DNA of 64,000 nt from Tulasnella sp. 424 (lineage: Eukaryota; Basidiomycota; Agaricomycetes; Cantharellales; Tulasnellaceae), in assembly GCA_019633425.1 (NCBI GenBank), contig WSUB01000083.1, positions 69,653 through 133,652 on the forward strand. Direction: 5' to 3'. Below, piece after piece: positions 46,358-57,728 of the stretch. The position numbers and the translations under genes were made by a program. How positions within the stretch are numbered: position 1 is the first letter of the stretch; the number at the start of each line of letters is the position of its first letter. The notes under the pieces are model-generated. The model did no database searches and had not been told where the DNA came from. It saw only the letters and a list, made by a program, of their open reading frames with translations.

Positions 46358-48646
46358 TTATGCGTCGGTGACGCAACCATGACTGGCATCGTTCACCAGC
46401 TTGGTGTACTTGTACAGAGTGCCCTGAGAAACCTTGAGTGGTGGGGCCTTCCATTGTGCCTTTCGCTTAGCCATTTCCTCGTCGGAAACCTCGACGTCCA
46501 AGGTATTTTGGACGGCGTCGATGTGGATGACATCTCCATCTTGAAGGAGCGCGATCGGTCCGCCGACCTGAGCCTCTGGGACGACGTGACCAACGACGAA
46601 GCCGTGCGAGCTACAGAAGGAATTGTGAGTGACATCGAAGCTCAACAAGAAAGGGCCGATTTTCGAGTACGCTTACCCTCCAGAGAAGCGTCCATCCGTC
46701 AGGCAGGCGACGTCATAGCCAAGTCCAGCTCCCATGATCAAGCTGGTTGGCTTCAACATCTCAGGCATGCCAGGACCACCCTTTGGACCCAAATAGCGGA
46801 GAACGACAACGGTCTTCTCGCCCTTTTTGATCGATCCGCTCTCGACAGCCTCTACGAACGAAGTTTCTTCATCGAATACTCTGGCCTTTCCGGTGAACTT
46901 AAGGCCCTCCTTGCCAGTGATTTTTGATACAGCACCTCCGGGAGCGAGGTTACCTTTTAGAATGCTGGAGAGGAAGGCGCCTCAGATCGAGGAATGGTCC
47001 AGCCAAAACGAACGACGAACTTACCGAATGTGTCCAGTTTCTTTGATGGGTTCGCTGAGGGGTCGAATGACCTTTTGAGACTTGAACTCGAGTTCGCCAT
47101 GCTTGGCGGTCCACTCCTCGAGGTTCTCGCCGAGCGTCTTGCCAGTGACAGTCATGTTGTTTCCGTCGATAAGACCTTCCTTCAAGAGGTAAGCCAACAC
47201 CTCTGCAAAAGGGCAATCAGTATTGAAAGGATCAAATTAAAGACGGGATAAGTGTTGCTTACTGGGAATACCACCGATCCTGTGCACATCTTCCATAACG
47301 TATTTGCCACTTGGCTTCAAGTCTGCCAAGAAGGGGATGCGATCCGAAACCGTCTGGAAGTCGTCAATGTCGAGTTTGATTCCGACGGAGTGGGCGATCG
47401 CAATCAGATGCAGCACAGCGTTCGTTGAACCGCCAAGAACCATAGTGAGGACCATGGCGTTTTCGAATGCCGAGCGGGTCATGATGTCGCGGGGGAGAAT
47501 GTTCTTTTCGAGGAGATTAAGCATGGCCGCGCCTACGGAGTCACACTCGGCTTGCTTTTCGCCATATGCGGCTGGGAACGAAGAGGAGCCGGGAAGGGTC
47601 ATCCCCATAGCTTCAGCAGCAGAGGCCATTGTGTTTGCAGTGTACATCTGCACAGCGGAGGCACTGGTTAGTCGGCTTGCGGGATATCGATATTTGGAGG
47701 ACGTACTCCACCGCAAGCACCAGGACCAGGGCAAGCGTGCCGAATGGTGTTATACCGCTCGGTTTCGGCGGCATCCGTTTGACCATCTTGCAAGTACTTG
47801 CCGTATGCTTGGAAAGCCGAAACAATATCCAGTTGAGGTTGTCCGGCACAGGATCCCGGTTTGATGGTTCCTCCGTAGACCATCAAACCCGGACGATTTA
47901 GACGACCAACTGCAAGAACGGTATATCAGGGAAGAGATGGAACGGAGATTGGGTACGGTCGACGCACGGGCCATTAGCACGCCAGGCATATTTTTATCGC
48001 ATCCGGGAACGACCACCATTCCATCCAGCCAGTGGCCTCCAGCAGCAGTTTCCACCTGATCCGCGATAAGGTCTCGAGACTGGAGGGAGTAGGACATGCC
48101 GGAAGTACCCATGCTGATGCCGTCGCTGACACCAACGGTGCCGAACTGGTATGCTGTAATTCCGGCTTTTGATATTGACTGCTTGATACGCTGGCCCATG
48201 CCAAGGAGGTGTCCATTGCATCTGTAGATCATGCCGAGCCATGTGAGTATGAAATCCGGGAGCGACAACGATTGGCTAGACTGACGGGTTACCCTCATAC
48301 CTGGTGTGAGTGAAACAGCATGAGACTCCAGATTTAAGCAGAAATTACGAACGAAGTTACTGACCAGACGCTCGCAACACCGACCATTGGTTTTGAAAGG
48401 TCCTCGTCCTTCTCAATACCGTCGGTAGCGAAAAGCATGGCCTAGCAAACAACGCGGTCAATCCCCCAACCAGATACAACGGGGCGTTTCAGGGGATACC
48501 TGGCTGGCGCCTTGGCTCTTAGGCTGGGTAATCGTCCGACTGTAGCGATTCAAGCCTTCTTGACAGCTAGAGGCAGCAGAAAAACTTCGGCAGCCTGCTC
48601 TTGCAGCGTTGCTGCAGGTTCCGGCGCACTGCTTGAACGGTAGCAT
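46358..48646 (-). CDS. ILV3: Dihydroxy-acid dehydratase, mitochondrial (599 aa)
   Basis: Catalyses dehydration of 2,3-dihydroxy acids to 2-keto acids in valine and isoleucine synthesis. I resolved nine exons: 48500-48646, 48365-48441, 48286-48300 (15 nt), 47968-48221, 47707-47909, 47263-47647, 47025-47202, 46677-46964 and 46358-46610. All phases close. The first 49 residues form an Arg/Ser/Ala-rich mitochondrial targeting sequence. Expected Fe-S cluster cysteines are C81 (NPCNGH), C154 (PGCDKNMPG) and C230 (GACGG). Other family blocks are [56 protein letters not shown] and [11 protein letters not shown]. The length is normal for fungal Ilv3. Confidence 0.95.
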
Positions 48647-49013
48647 AGTAGATTAGAGATCGCGAATCTGTAGTGGCTGGCTGAGGGGAAGCAAGATGCT
48701 GAAGTTTATAACCACTCCTGCTCGCGTTCTTGAGAGTCACCGGTAGTAGTCGAGAGTCAGAGGGCCACGATTGGAAAGAAAGTTGAAAAGGGAACGAAGC
48801 GAATACGTAGATAATTCTCCGGGGCGTTCCAGGCACGGTGCTCGGCCGAAACCGCAATGTTTGGTTTTCTCACGTCGAACTCCGGTTAGTCTCTTGTCAA
48901 ATCCCGAAGCGCTTATTCGCTGGTCCTACTAAGCCAACGTAATTATGGCGTCCCAGAATACACGAAACACACGGACTTCAATATTTACCCGGGCCCTTGC
49001 ATCGCACTTTCAA
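48647..49013. other. Upstream region of the dehydratase gene
   Basis: This 367-bp gap should hold the ILV3 promoter and the terminator of the neighbouring F-box gene. I see no clear Gcn4-type TGACTC site. Confidence 0.45.
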
Positions 49014-50544
49014 TCAACTATCGACTAGGTCCACCTCTTCAAGCTGGAGGCGAGCGACTAAATCTTCCAGTCTTTCTTTCTCTTGCATCGTTATTCTCCC
49101 TCCTTTGAGATATACACGACAATCCCTCTGATCCCCATCTTCTTTCTCAAACTGCTCCTTTAGCGCACTTGCTAAGTCGCTGTGATCCTCCACCTTCCCT
49201 TCATATTCCACCACCAGCGTGCGGAGAGATGGGATGATAGGGAGCAGTTGAGCAAGTACTGCTCGGCCCTTCTCGCCCCAGACAGCCTCGATCCTTACCG
49301 CAGTCAGATCCGCTCTGATTTTGGAAGGTAAGGATCGTACGAATTCTCGCACCAAGGCCGCCCACTCGCCAGAAGTCGGCCTTTCGTTTAGAATGCTGAC
49401 TGTAATCCTCGATCCTCCATATTCCAAAGCCATCCCCCCCACTCCGGCTCTAACTTTCAACTCCGATGCTGGCCTCCGGGTGGCGCAGGAGCCCGCGTGA
49501 AGCCCCACGGAAGTAAACAAGTTCTGCAGGTCGGATATTGTACTGAATCGCATTTGGTATACAGGTTCCGCCACGATTTCTTCAAGACTTGGCAGTTCTA
49601 TGGCACTGAAGAGCCAAGCTAGCGAGGCCGGTGTCCCACTAACGTTGAATTCCACGATTCGGAGGTTAGAAAGTTTGATGTGGGTGGCGTCCGGGGGATG
49701 GTCCCGCATTTTCCAGTTGTTGGTGATCACGAGGCGTTCAATATTTGGTGAGGCAAGGAGGAGGTCGGTGAGGTCCTCGATGCATGGCCCTCCTCCATGA
49801 ATCTCCAGGCTTCTAATGCCCTGAAGAATCTCCCATTTCAGCCCGAAGTTGTGAAGTGTCACATCTTCGAGCAGGGGAGCAGCAATCGCGGCGGGCCACA
49901 TGACGTAGGTGTTTTGTATCGGAGTGACATCCACCTTCAGCTTTCTCAAGTTCGGTAACGATTTGGTGAGGAAATGTGAGAGGTCCAAGGTGCTGGTGCC
50001 CCTGAAGGAGAACGACTTCCACCGCCGAAGCTGGGGAGTGATACATCCGAAAAACGCGTTGATCCTCGCTTCGGCGACCTCCTCATCGTCGAACTCTACA
50101 TCAAGCAGTTGCTCTCTAGAGTTTCGCAAAACCATCTGCAGCAACTGCTCGTTCAAACCCGGATAGATGTAGGACCACAGGGATGGACATGTATCAATTA
50201 TCTCTAGCCAACGCTTCGATACTTGGCGCTTGGGCATGAGATGATAGTAGTAGACCTTTTCGCCTTGGGGGACCGCGGATTGGAGGATTGGTTGAAAGAG
50301 TTCAGCCGGAAGCCTGTCAGTCAGAGATCCGGAGGTACGATCTCCAGCTTGTTTGATCTCTGGTGCGGATGAAGTGCTCGCTGTGCTCGCATGTCCAATA
50401 TCGGATGGGTGCGCATTTGGCACGCCCCTGCAAACGTGACGACATGATTCAGCCCCCAAGCAAACCGGCCTTACATCATGAATCCACTACTCACAAGTCC
50501 CTATCTACTGCTGGGAAGCTACCGTCTGGAAGGCTATTTTCCAT
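49014..50544 (-). CDS. F-box/LRR-like protein (487 aa)
   Basis: The main exon 49014-50427 has no ATG at its open start (TTG only). A short first exon 50495-50544 (MENSLPDGSFPAVDRD) joins it in phase 2 through a 67-nt intron (GTGAGT..TTGCAG). The F-box is TDRLPAELFQPILQSAVPQ, then RQVSKRWLEIIDTCPSLWSYI, followed by leucine-rich sequence. It is the most diverged F-box member in the window and stands among housekeeping genes, apart from the array. Confidence 0.8.
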
Positions 50545-50829
50545 TCTTCCAGCAGTATTGAGCGTTAGGTAGTCGGGGAGCTGGTGTAGGGGGGTCGCTG
50601 ATGCTCCCTGGGTTGGTAGACAGGTGGGAACTGCAACGCCCACGCCGGCGAAATCCCGCACGTGGCCCAGAAGGATAGTTTACTAAGATATCGGATTACT
50701 ATTTCCAAGAGACTAGAAAATCAGCAGGAAAAGCTAACAATACAAACGCGGAAGGTCATCAAGGCTTCAGCCGAGGCGTTATTTCTATAAGTCGCAGTAA
50801 TTATGAGGGGGAACGGCAAGCGACTCAAT

Positions 50830-51873
50830 TCAGGAACTTGCCTTTCGTGTCGTGCGGGTAGAGGCCGACCGTGTGTTCCCTCGATTAGTTCGGCTAGCTC
50901 GCTTGGTTGCTTTCGGAGCCTCTTTAGGGGCTGCAGTGGATGTGGTTCTAGCGCGCGAACGTGTAGCTGCAGCTGTAGACGCGGCTGTGAAGGCGGATGT
51001 CGATACAGGGGCACGAACGCGAAATAATGTTAGTAAAGCAAAAGCGCAGCTGTGAGAGTACATACCCGGAGAAGCAGCAACTTCTTCTTCTGTTCCTGCC
51101 GCCATCTCGACATCACCATCGTCATCCGCCGCCCCTTCACCAGTGGTACCCGCAGTGATGCTATCCGTTTTGACACTTCTACTCCGCTTCCGTTCTCTGC
51201 CTTCATCTTCTTCTTCTGTCAACTCTCCCTCGGAGTCAAACATAGCCTTGGCAGGAGTGCTGGTGCTGTTCGACGGTTTTCGAGCGTGGTGAGCTGCGGA
51301 TGGAGTCGGCGGCTCAGGAGACCCTGGCGTTGATTCAGTGGCGGCCCTTCGGGGGGAGATGATGTCGTCGAACTGATGTGTTTGAGGAAGCTGGAATTCA
51401 ACTTTGAAGTGTGGATGGGTTTGGTAATTGACGGAGTTCTTTGGGGGTTCTGTTGGACAGCCAATTAGACTTCCGGCTAGAGATATTGCCAACAAAGCAT
51501 ACTCACCCTCTTCCTCATGCAGTGGATCCTCCTCTTGGTCTTCCTGCAGCACAAACGGGGCAGGAACAAGGCAGTTAGTCCCTGTAAAACGATTATAACC
51601 GAACCCCCTCCAACCCTTACAACGTACCAGTTCTTCCAATGCCTCAAGGTTATAAAGTGTACCCAGCTTAGTCCACACATCTTCAGCTGTTACATGCTGT
51701 CCCGTTTCCTGTTTGATGGATTGAAGGATCGCTAGGACATGAAAATGCCGATGGAGGCCAACTGGGCGAGCTTGTGTGATCCCACGAAGAAGAGCAATCT
51801 CGCCTTCCACGGTATCAAGAAAATGAGGGGAAGTATTGGATCCTGACGGCTCGGATGACGAGCGACTTGACAT
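50830..51873 (-). CDS. EAF7: Eaf7/MRGBP-type chromatin protein (257 aa if spliced)
   Basis: Subunit of the NuA4 histone acetyltransferase complex. The family block is FLDTVEGEIALLRGITQARP, then GLHRHFHVLAILQSI and DVWTKLGTLYNLEALEEL, completed across two introns by EDQEEDPLHEEEVEFQLP. The exons are 51628-51873, 51507-51543, 51066-51401 and 50830-50984. The introns (84, 105 and 81 nt; donors GTACGT, GTGAGT, GTATGT) are all multiples of three without stops, so the region reads as one open frame. Splicing is preferred because it restores the family's continuous block. The C-terminal half is acidic, then Ala/Thr/Arg/Lys-rich, typical of a nuclear protein. The gene symbol is by family. Confidence 0.8.
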   Translation of the reverse strand: MSSRSSSEPSGSNTSPHFLDTVEGEIALLRGITQARPVGLHRHFHVLAILQSIKQETGQHVTAEDVWTKLGTLYNLEALEELVRCKGWRGFGYNRFTGTNCLVPAPFVLQEDQEEDPLHEEEGEYALLAISLAGSLIGCPTEPPKNSVNYQTHPHFKVEFQLPQTHQFDDIISPRRAATESTPGSPEPPTPSAAHHARKPSNSTSTPAKAMFDSEGELTEEEDEGRERKRSRSVKTDSITAGTTGEGAADDDGDVEMAAGTEEEVAASPGMYSHSCAFALLTLFRVRAPVSTSAFTAASTAAATRSRARTTSTAAPKEAPKATKRASRTNRGNTRSASTRTTRKASS

Positions 51874-52248
51874 ATTGGCTGGGACTTGATTTTCAGAGTG
51901 GACGGTGAAAGAAGGTGTTTGACAACCCCGGCGTCTTTGCGTGGCACCACGGGGACTTCTCAGGTCCCTGACCACCTCCACCAGAGAATTTCGAAACCCC
52001 TCTTCGTATGGTCACCCTAGGCTCTTGTGATATCCAAACCATTGATGTGATTTCTTTGAGCTAGGTTTGGGGGCTATCCTTGCTCCTTTCGTCATGACGC
52101 GGACGTCTTATCTCCAGAAAGCGTAACCATGGCCAGCGATGAGCCGGGGGACTCTCAAAATGCATGTATGTATATAGAACGCGAGACCGCAGATAAGCAG
52201 CGAGATTTTACACGCTAATGACTTATGTAAATCTTCCCTGCTGGCCAA
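51874..52248. other. Upstream region of the EAF7 gene
   Basis: 375 bp between two minus-strand genes. The same frame is open upstream of the EAF7 ATG, but nothing supports a longer protein. No other feature is seen. Confidence 0.5.
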
Positions 52249-53776
52249 CTAACGGTGACCGAGGATCGGTTTGGGTCTGTAGGGCTCGTCAATCGCCTTG
52301 ATCTCCTCCTCAGTCAACTTGACATTGACACCCCCTGGAGAACAATGCTCTGTTAGTGTTAGGGTGATTGCCTTGGTAAAGCCATGCGTACCAACTACAT
52401 CCTTCAATTTTTCCAAGCTTGTCGTCCCTACGATCGGGGCTGTCATGAATGACTTAGAAAGTGACCAGGCCACGGCGACCTGAGCCATGGTAATGCCGCG
52501 CTTTTGGGCGATTTCGGCGACACTAAGAACGTACATATTAATAAACCTGACGAGCCCTAGAACCATTCAACCTCGTACCGTTTGTTTATTTCAATAGACG
52601 GACCATCCTTCGTTGGATCAGCGTTGTTCATGCTCCAGAATCTGTCGAGCCATCTCCGTCAGGGCCGGAAATAAAAGATATATCGTTTCGCACGCACATG
52701 TCTGAGCCGACTCGGGTGGTTTCAGCATCAACCGGTCTGGTCAAGAAGCCTCGTGCGAGTGGAGACCAAGGAATCATGCCAACGCCCAGGTCCTGCAACA
52801 AAGGCGTCATTTCTCGCTCCTCTTCGCGATAGATAGCACTGTGATGATTTTGCATGGAAATGAACTGAGTGAGATTGTGCTCTCGGGCGTATGCTTGCAT
52901 TTTGTGGACTGCCAGAATTCTGTGAGGACCGAATTCAAAGAGTCCAATGAAACGAGACAACTCACACTGCCATGCGTAACACGACGACATGCCAATATAC
53001 CTAGCGTATCCAGCCTTGACTACATCATGAAGGGCTTGCATGGTCTCCTCGACGGGGGTGATTGGATCGAAACGATGCACTACAGAAACATTCTTGTTAG
53101 AGGACTCGCGTGGAAGTCGTCGAAGCGCAAGGCCTGTGCGCACACTGGTATACGTCCACATAGTCGAGTTGAAGTCGTTCAAGTGATTTCTTAATAGCTT
53201 CAAATATGTGCTGTGAGAATGAAGGAAGTCAAAAGATGCACGGCGGGGATGCTGGGGTTAATGGTTACCTTGCGACTTGTGCCATATTGGTTTGTGTACC
53301 TCATCTTATCCATCTGTTCGGGGCCAGCAATGAACCAACCATTGTGGTTGGGATCATGGGGCACGGCTTGAAAGCACTTGGTCATGACGACTATTTCGTC
53401 TCGTGGCAGATTGTATTTCTTGATGGCTTTGCCCAGGGTTACTTCTGAGAGACCATTGGCATAAACGTCTGCTGTGTCGAATGCGTTGATACCAAGGTCG
53501 TAGGCCGCCTTAATATGTTTCATTCCTGGACGGGACCTCGTCAGGAAACAGAGCGAAAGTCGAGAATGACACCCGTTTACCTTCCTCCTCGTCAAGAACC
53601 CAATCAAGCCATTTGGAAGAGCCATAGCTCATGCATCCTCTGAGAGAGTGACGTCGAGATCAGTCTACAAACATCTGATTCCGAAGAGACAGCGCCTACA
53701 GAATAACCTTGGACACTTTGAGTCCTGAGTTTCCGAGACGGACGTACTCCATCGAATGCTGGCTTTCTGACTGCAT
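52249..53776 (-). CDS. Aldo-keto reductase A (354 aa)
   Basis: NAD(P)H-dependent oxidoreductase of the aryl-alcohol dehydrogenase-like group. Nine exons: 53700-53776, 53581-53639, 53269-53525, 53144-53210, 52966-53079, 52698-52908, 52579-52641, 52392-52522 and 52249-52334. All phases close. The catalytic tetrad is present: D62 and Y67 (FDTADVY), K95 (VMTKC) and H155 (QLHRFDP). Other barrel motifs are YIGMSSCYAWQ, IPWSPLARGFL and PIVGTTSLEKL, the cofactor end. The N-terminus MEYVRLGNSGLKVSKVILG is typical. It is a tandem duplicate of the gene at 54779-56309. The substrate is unknown. Confidence 0.9.
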
Positions 53777-53943
53777 GCTGCTATTTTAGTCGTAGGGAGT
53801 ATGTGTGGACAGTTGGCGAATGCGAAGAAACGGATGTGCTGGTGATTGACTGTTGATGGTTAGTCAAGGAGTCAGTTCGGATGGCACCTCTTATATACGT
53901 GGCTCTTGGGCCCTCGAGATAAAACTCAAATCCGTTTCCGCAT

Positions 53944-53982
53944 CTGGTGGAGGCTTGCGTATGTGCCTCCACCCTCCACCAG
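53944..53982. repeat. Inverted repeat upstream of aldo-keto reductase A
   Basis: GGTGGAGGC and GCCTCCACC arms separated by about 10 nt, 170 bp upstream of the ATG. A fuller version occupies the same position in the duplicate gene (56435-56481). It could be a regulatory palindrome or cruciform. Confidence 0.6.
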
Positions 53983-54778
53983 TCCTCCACCCAGGCACGC
54001 CGCTGCTCGTGACGAGGAAGACTGTGATACTAGGGCAATATATTCAGGCAATCTTCACCATTAACCATAGCCAAAATTATCAGAGCAGGGCTTCTTCATA
54101 GCTCCCCGTGGCGGGCAGGTATCTGCAAACTCGCAAGTGGGACCCAGAGGCAGGTTGCTCGCGTGAGCGGCGAGCTACACATGTAAGTTGGTGTAATTGC
54201 CCAGCCCCAAGCACCGTGTACTGGGTTCCACCAAATGTAACTCTTATAGCAGGTTCTTTTCAAGCGCAGATCAGTATGCTGACCATATTCTCCGATCTTG
54301 TTCATGGTTCAACCCGGTACAACGCCATCCGCCCCTAGTCAAACCCGCTACACGTAGTCGTGGTCTCATTTAGGCTTTATGGAATTTATGGCTTTCCATT
54401 TTCGCAGCTGAAGTAACATCCTCGCCGGCGATGAGAGTGGGTTGTCCGATTTGTATTTGAGCGGATGTCCAGCCTGTGTGCGCAGAGAGCGTAGACGCAG
54501 CACTTCGTTGCCTTGATCATGTGGTCTTGATTATAATTGCTTATATCCAGCTCGAACTTAACCGCGCGTTTCAAGACCGAAGTGAAACTAAGGTAGAACT
54601 CAGGCTGCTAGTCGTGTAATCGCCTACCCGGCCTTTGGGAGGAGAGATTAAAGACACAAAATCAACGGTTTGACATAACGTATTCCAACTAGACAGGCCG
54701 AAGCTAAAGACTCATATGGAATTCCATAGGCAAAAGTTTATACGATGATGACTTGTGTAGACCATTCCTACTGGTTAA
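53983..54778. other. Upstream region of aldo-keto reductase A
   Basis: No gene seen. The block at 54110-54260 resembles 56580-56720 upstream of the other reductase (CAGGTTGCTCGC, GCCCAGCCCCA), so promoter and gene were duplicated as one unit of about 2.5 kb. Confidence 0.6.
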
Positions 54779-56309
54779 CTAACGGTGACCGAGGATTGGC
54801 TTAGGTCTGTAGGGCTCGTCGATCGCCTTTATCTCCTCCTCAGTCAACTTAACATTGACACCGCCTGACGAATAAAATATCTGTCAGTGCTGAGGTTAAT
54901 GTCACAGCAACTCTATGCGTACCAACTACATCTTTCAATTTCTCCAAGCTTGTGGTACCAACGATCGGAGCTGTCATGAACGATTTGGAAAGTGACCAGG
55001 CCAGGGTGACCTGAGCCATGCTAATGCCGCGCTTTTCGGCAATTTCTGCGACGCTATAAACGTACATATTAATGGACATGACGATTCGTATAACTATCCA
55101 GCTACGTACCGTTTGTTTATTTCAATAGATGGGCCATCCTTTTTCGGATCAACGTTGTACATGCCCCAGAATCTGTCGAGCCATCTCCGTCAAGCCTGGA
55201 GGTAAAGGAGATATTATTTTATACGTACAGGTCCGAACCGGATCGGGTGGTTTCAGCTTCGATTGGTTTAGCCAAGAATCCTCGTGCGAGTGGAGACCAG
55301 GGAATCATGCCAACACCTAGGTCCTGCAACAAGGGTGTCATTTCTCGCTCCTCTTCGCGATAGATAGCATTGTGATGATTTTGCATGGAAATGAACTGAG
55401 TAAGATTGTGCTCTCGAGCGTATGCTTGCATTTTGTGAACTGTCCGAATTTATGTGAGGATCGCGTTCGACGGGTCTAGAGGAAAGACGCAACGCACACT
55501 GCCATGCGTGACACGACGACATGCCAATATACCTAGCGTATCCGGCCTTGACTACATCATGGAGGGCTTCCATGGTCTCCTCAACGGGGGTGGTTGGATC
55601 GAAACGATGCACTGGAGAATCGTTCTTATTAGAGGGCTCGGGAAGAAACCGCCGAGTGGAAAGGCCCGTGCGCACGTTGATATACATCCACATAGTCAAG
55701 TTGAAGTAGTTCTAGTGATTTTTTGATGGCATCAAATATGTGCTGTGAGCAGGAAGGAAGTCAAAAAATGCAAGGCGGGGATGCTGGGATACATGGTTAC
55801 CTTGCGACTGGTGCCATATTGATTTGTGTACCGCATCTTGTCAAGCTCTTCGGGGGGACCAAAGAAATAACCATGGTAGTTAGGATCATGGTGCACTGGA
55901 TGACAGCACTTAGTCATGACAACAATTTCGTCTCGCGGCAGATTGTATTTCTTGATGGCTTTGCCGAGAGTAATTTCTGAGCGGCCGTTGGCGTAAATGT
56001 CCGCTGTATCGAATGCGTTAATCCCAAGGTCGTAAGCCGCCTTGATATGCTTCATTCCTAAACAAGACCTCGTAAGGCAACAGAGCAATAGTCCAGAATA
56101 CTGCCGGTTTACCTTCCTCTTCGTCAAGGACCCAATCAAGCCATTTGGAAGAGCCGTAGCTCATGCATCCTCTGGGGAGCGACGTTAACATCAGGCCACG
56201 AGCATCTCTCACCGCGAAGAGACAGCGCCTACAGAATAACTTTGGACACTTTAAGGCCTGAGTTTCCGAGACGAACATACTCCATCGAATGCTGGCTTTC
56301 CGGCTGCAT
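54779..56309 (-). CDS. Aldo-keto reductase B (about 354 aa)
   Basis: Tandem paralogue of reductase A with the same nine-exon layout. The start is MQPESQHSMEYVRLGNSGLK, and the third exon (KHIKAAYDLGINAFDTADIY) holds the catalytic Asp and Tyr. The Lys is in VMTKCCH and the His in QLHRFDPTTP. The end is EEIKAIDEPYRPKPILGH. Every splice junction I checked restores frame, so the copy looks intact. Substitutions cluster after the catalytic Lys (HPVHHDPNYHGYFFGP against QAVPHDPNHNGWFIAGP), a loop that may affect substrate choice. Confidence 0.88.
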
Positions 56310-57728
56310 GCTTGTAGGGAGTACCCGTTGATAAAGTGCCGACAAGTGGACGTTGACGGGTAGGGGTGGTATCTCTGATATTCGTGCTTTTGAGCCTTCG
56401 GCACGAAGCTCGAATCCGCTTCTGCCGGCTGGTGGAGTGGTGGAGGGTGGAGGCAGGGACAGCCTCCACCCTCCGCCACTCTTCCAACTGGACGTGCCGA
56501 ACCGCGTGATGTGGAAGACCGTGCCGTCAGAGTGTGATATTTCCGGTCATTCACGCGTTCAATGTTAAGTAAGACTTCTACACAGTTCCCATCCGGCGGG
56601 ACAGAAGTCGGACCCTCAGACAGGTTGCTCGCACGAATTACCAAGTTGGCAAACTGTCCAGCCCCAGACTCTGTAGGCTGGGATCCGCTGAATGCAGTGC
56701 TTACAACATCTTCAGGTTGTGCATGGCTGAGTTGACTAACCAACTTCTCCAGCCTTGTGGATAGTCCGACCCATCTTTCCCCAGTCAAATCCGTTACACG
56801 CGATGACGGTCTTATTTAACTTTTACGGGACTCCATCGTCGTTGAGAGGTCGCTCCTGAAATAGCAGACTTTCTGGCGGGGAGGACTGAACCGGATTGGA
56901 TTTCATGATTCGCATCGAGTGGACCTCGGCTGGTGAGTGGACGAAACACTCGAGCGCCTGGATCGGATCGTCTTGAATAAAATCGCTTATTTTTGGGTCC
57001 TTAGTGGCGAGATCTTAAGCGAGCCTCCAGAGTCCAAAGAAAGCAATGAAATGCGGAACTCACGCTGCTTGACGGTCGGGTGATCGCTAAGACGTTCTTT
57101 GGGAGAGATTAAGACCCGCAATCAACGGCCCAGCATAGAGAAATCACAACTGGATAGGTCGAAGCTGAAGAATTCCCAAAAGAGTTCTATAGCCGTGTTC
57201 GTGTCTCAAGAAAACCGAACCCGGATGGCTGGTCTCAGGCTTAACAGCAAATGGGATGAAGGGAGGATAGTGGCCGGTGGAGCTAAAGGAAGCTCCGGAG
57301 TGGGATATGGTTTGGAAGGAGTCGAGCCCGACGATGCGTATACATTATGCGAGGGGTTCTCCTGCCGCGGAGTAGTCGACACCGACGGTCTGACAGATCT
57401 GCAAGCAGCTTTGGCCCGTGTGCACAGTTCCGTCCGTGTTGAATCAGGCTAATGTTTCTACTTTTGGACCGTACAAGTCACGGGAACTTGTTCGATGTCT
57501 GAGACCTTCTGAACACTTTGACAGCAGAACACGAAGTTGGCGATGGTGAAGGGGAAGGACCGAGCTTCGGCCGACAGCCGTGAGCTCGACCGAGGCGCGC
57601 CGTGGGGTCGGTGCGCCCCAGCCACAACAAGCCACCAGACACTGTGCCCGGTTCTATAATAGCCCGCTCTACCATCAACTCACTTTCCCCCTTAACATAC
57701 AGACTTACTTGAGCACAGTTTGCCCATC
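56310..57728. other. Divergent region between reductase B and chorismate mutase
   Basis: 1.4 kb carrying the promoters of two divergent genes. It includes the inverted repeat at 56435-56481 and sequence homologous to the upstream region of reductase A. No further gene is supported; an open frame at 57099-57452 has no family signal. Confidence 0.55.
56435..56481. repeat. Inverted repeat upstream of aldo-keto reductase B
   Basis: The left arm 56435-56454 and right arm 56462-56481 pair at 19 of 20 positions around a 7-nt loop. The arms are made of repeated GGTGG and GGAGG units. The counterpart upstream of reductase A is shorter. Confidence 0.75.

Noticed and set aside
46247..46927. 226-codon open frame on the plus strand
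   Set aside because: Lies exactly antisense to well-defined exons of the dihydroxy-acid dehydratase gene; its sequence has no family motif.
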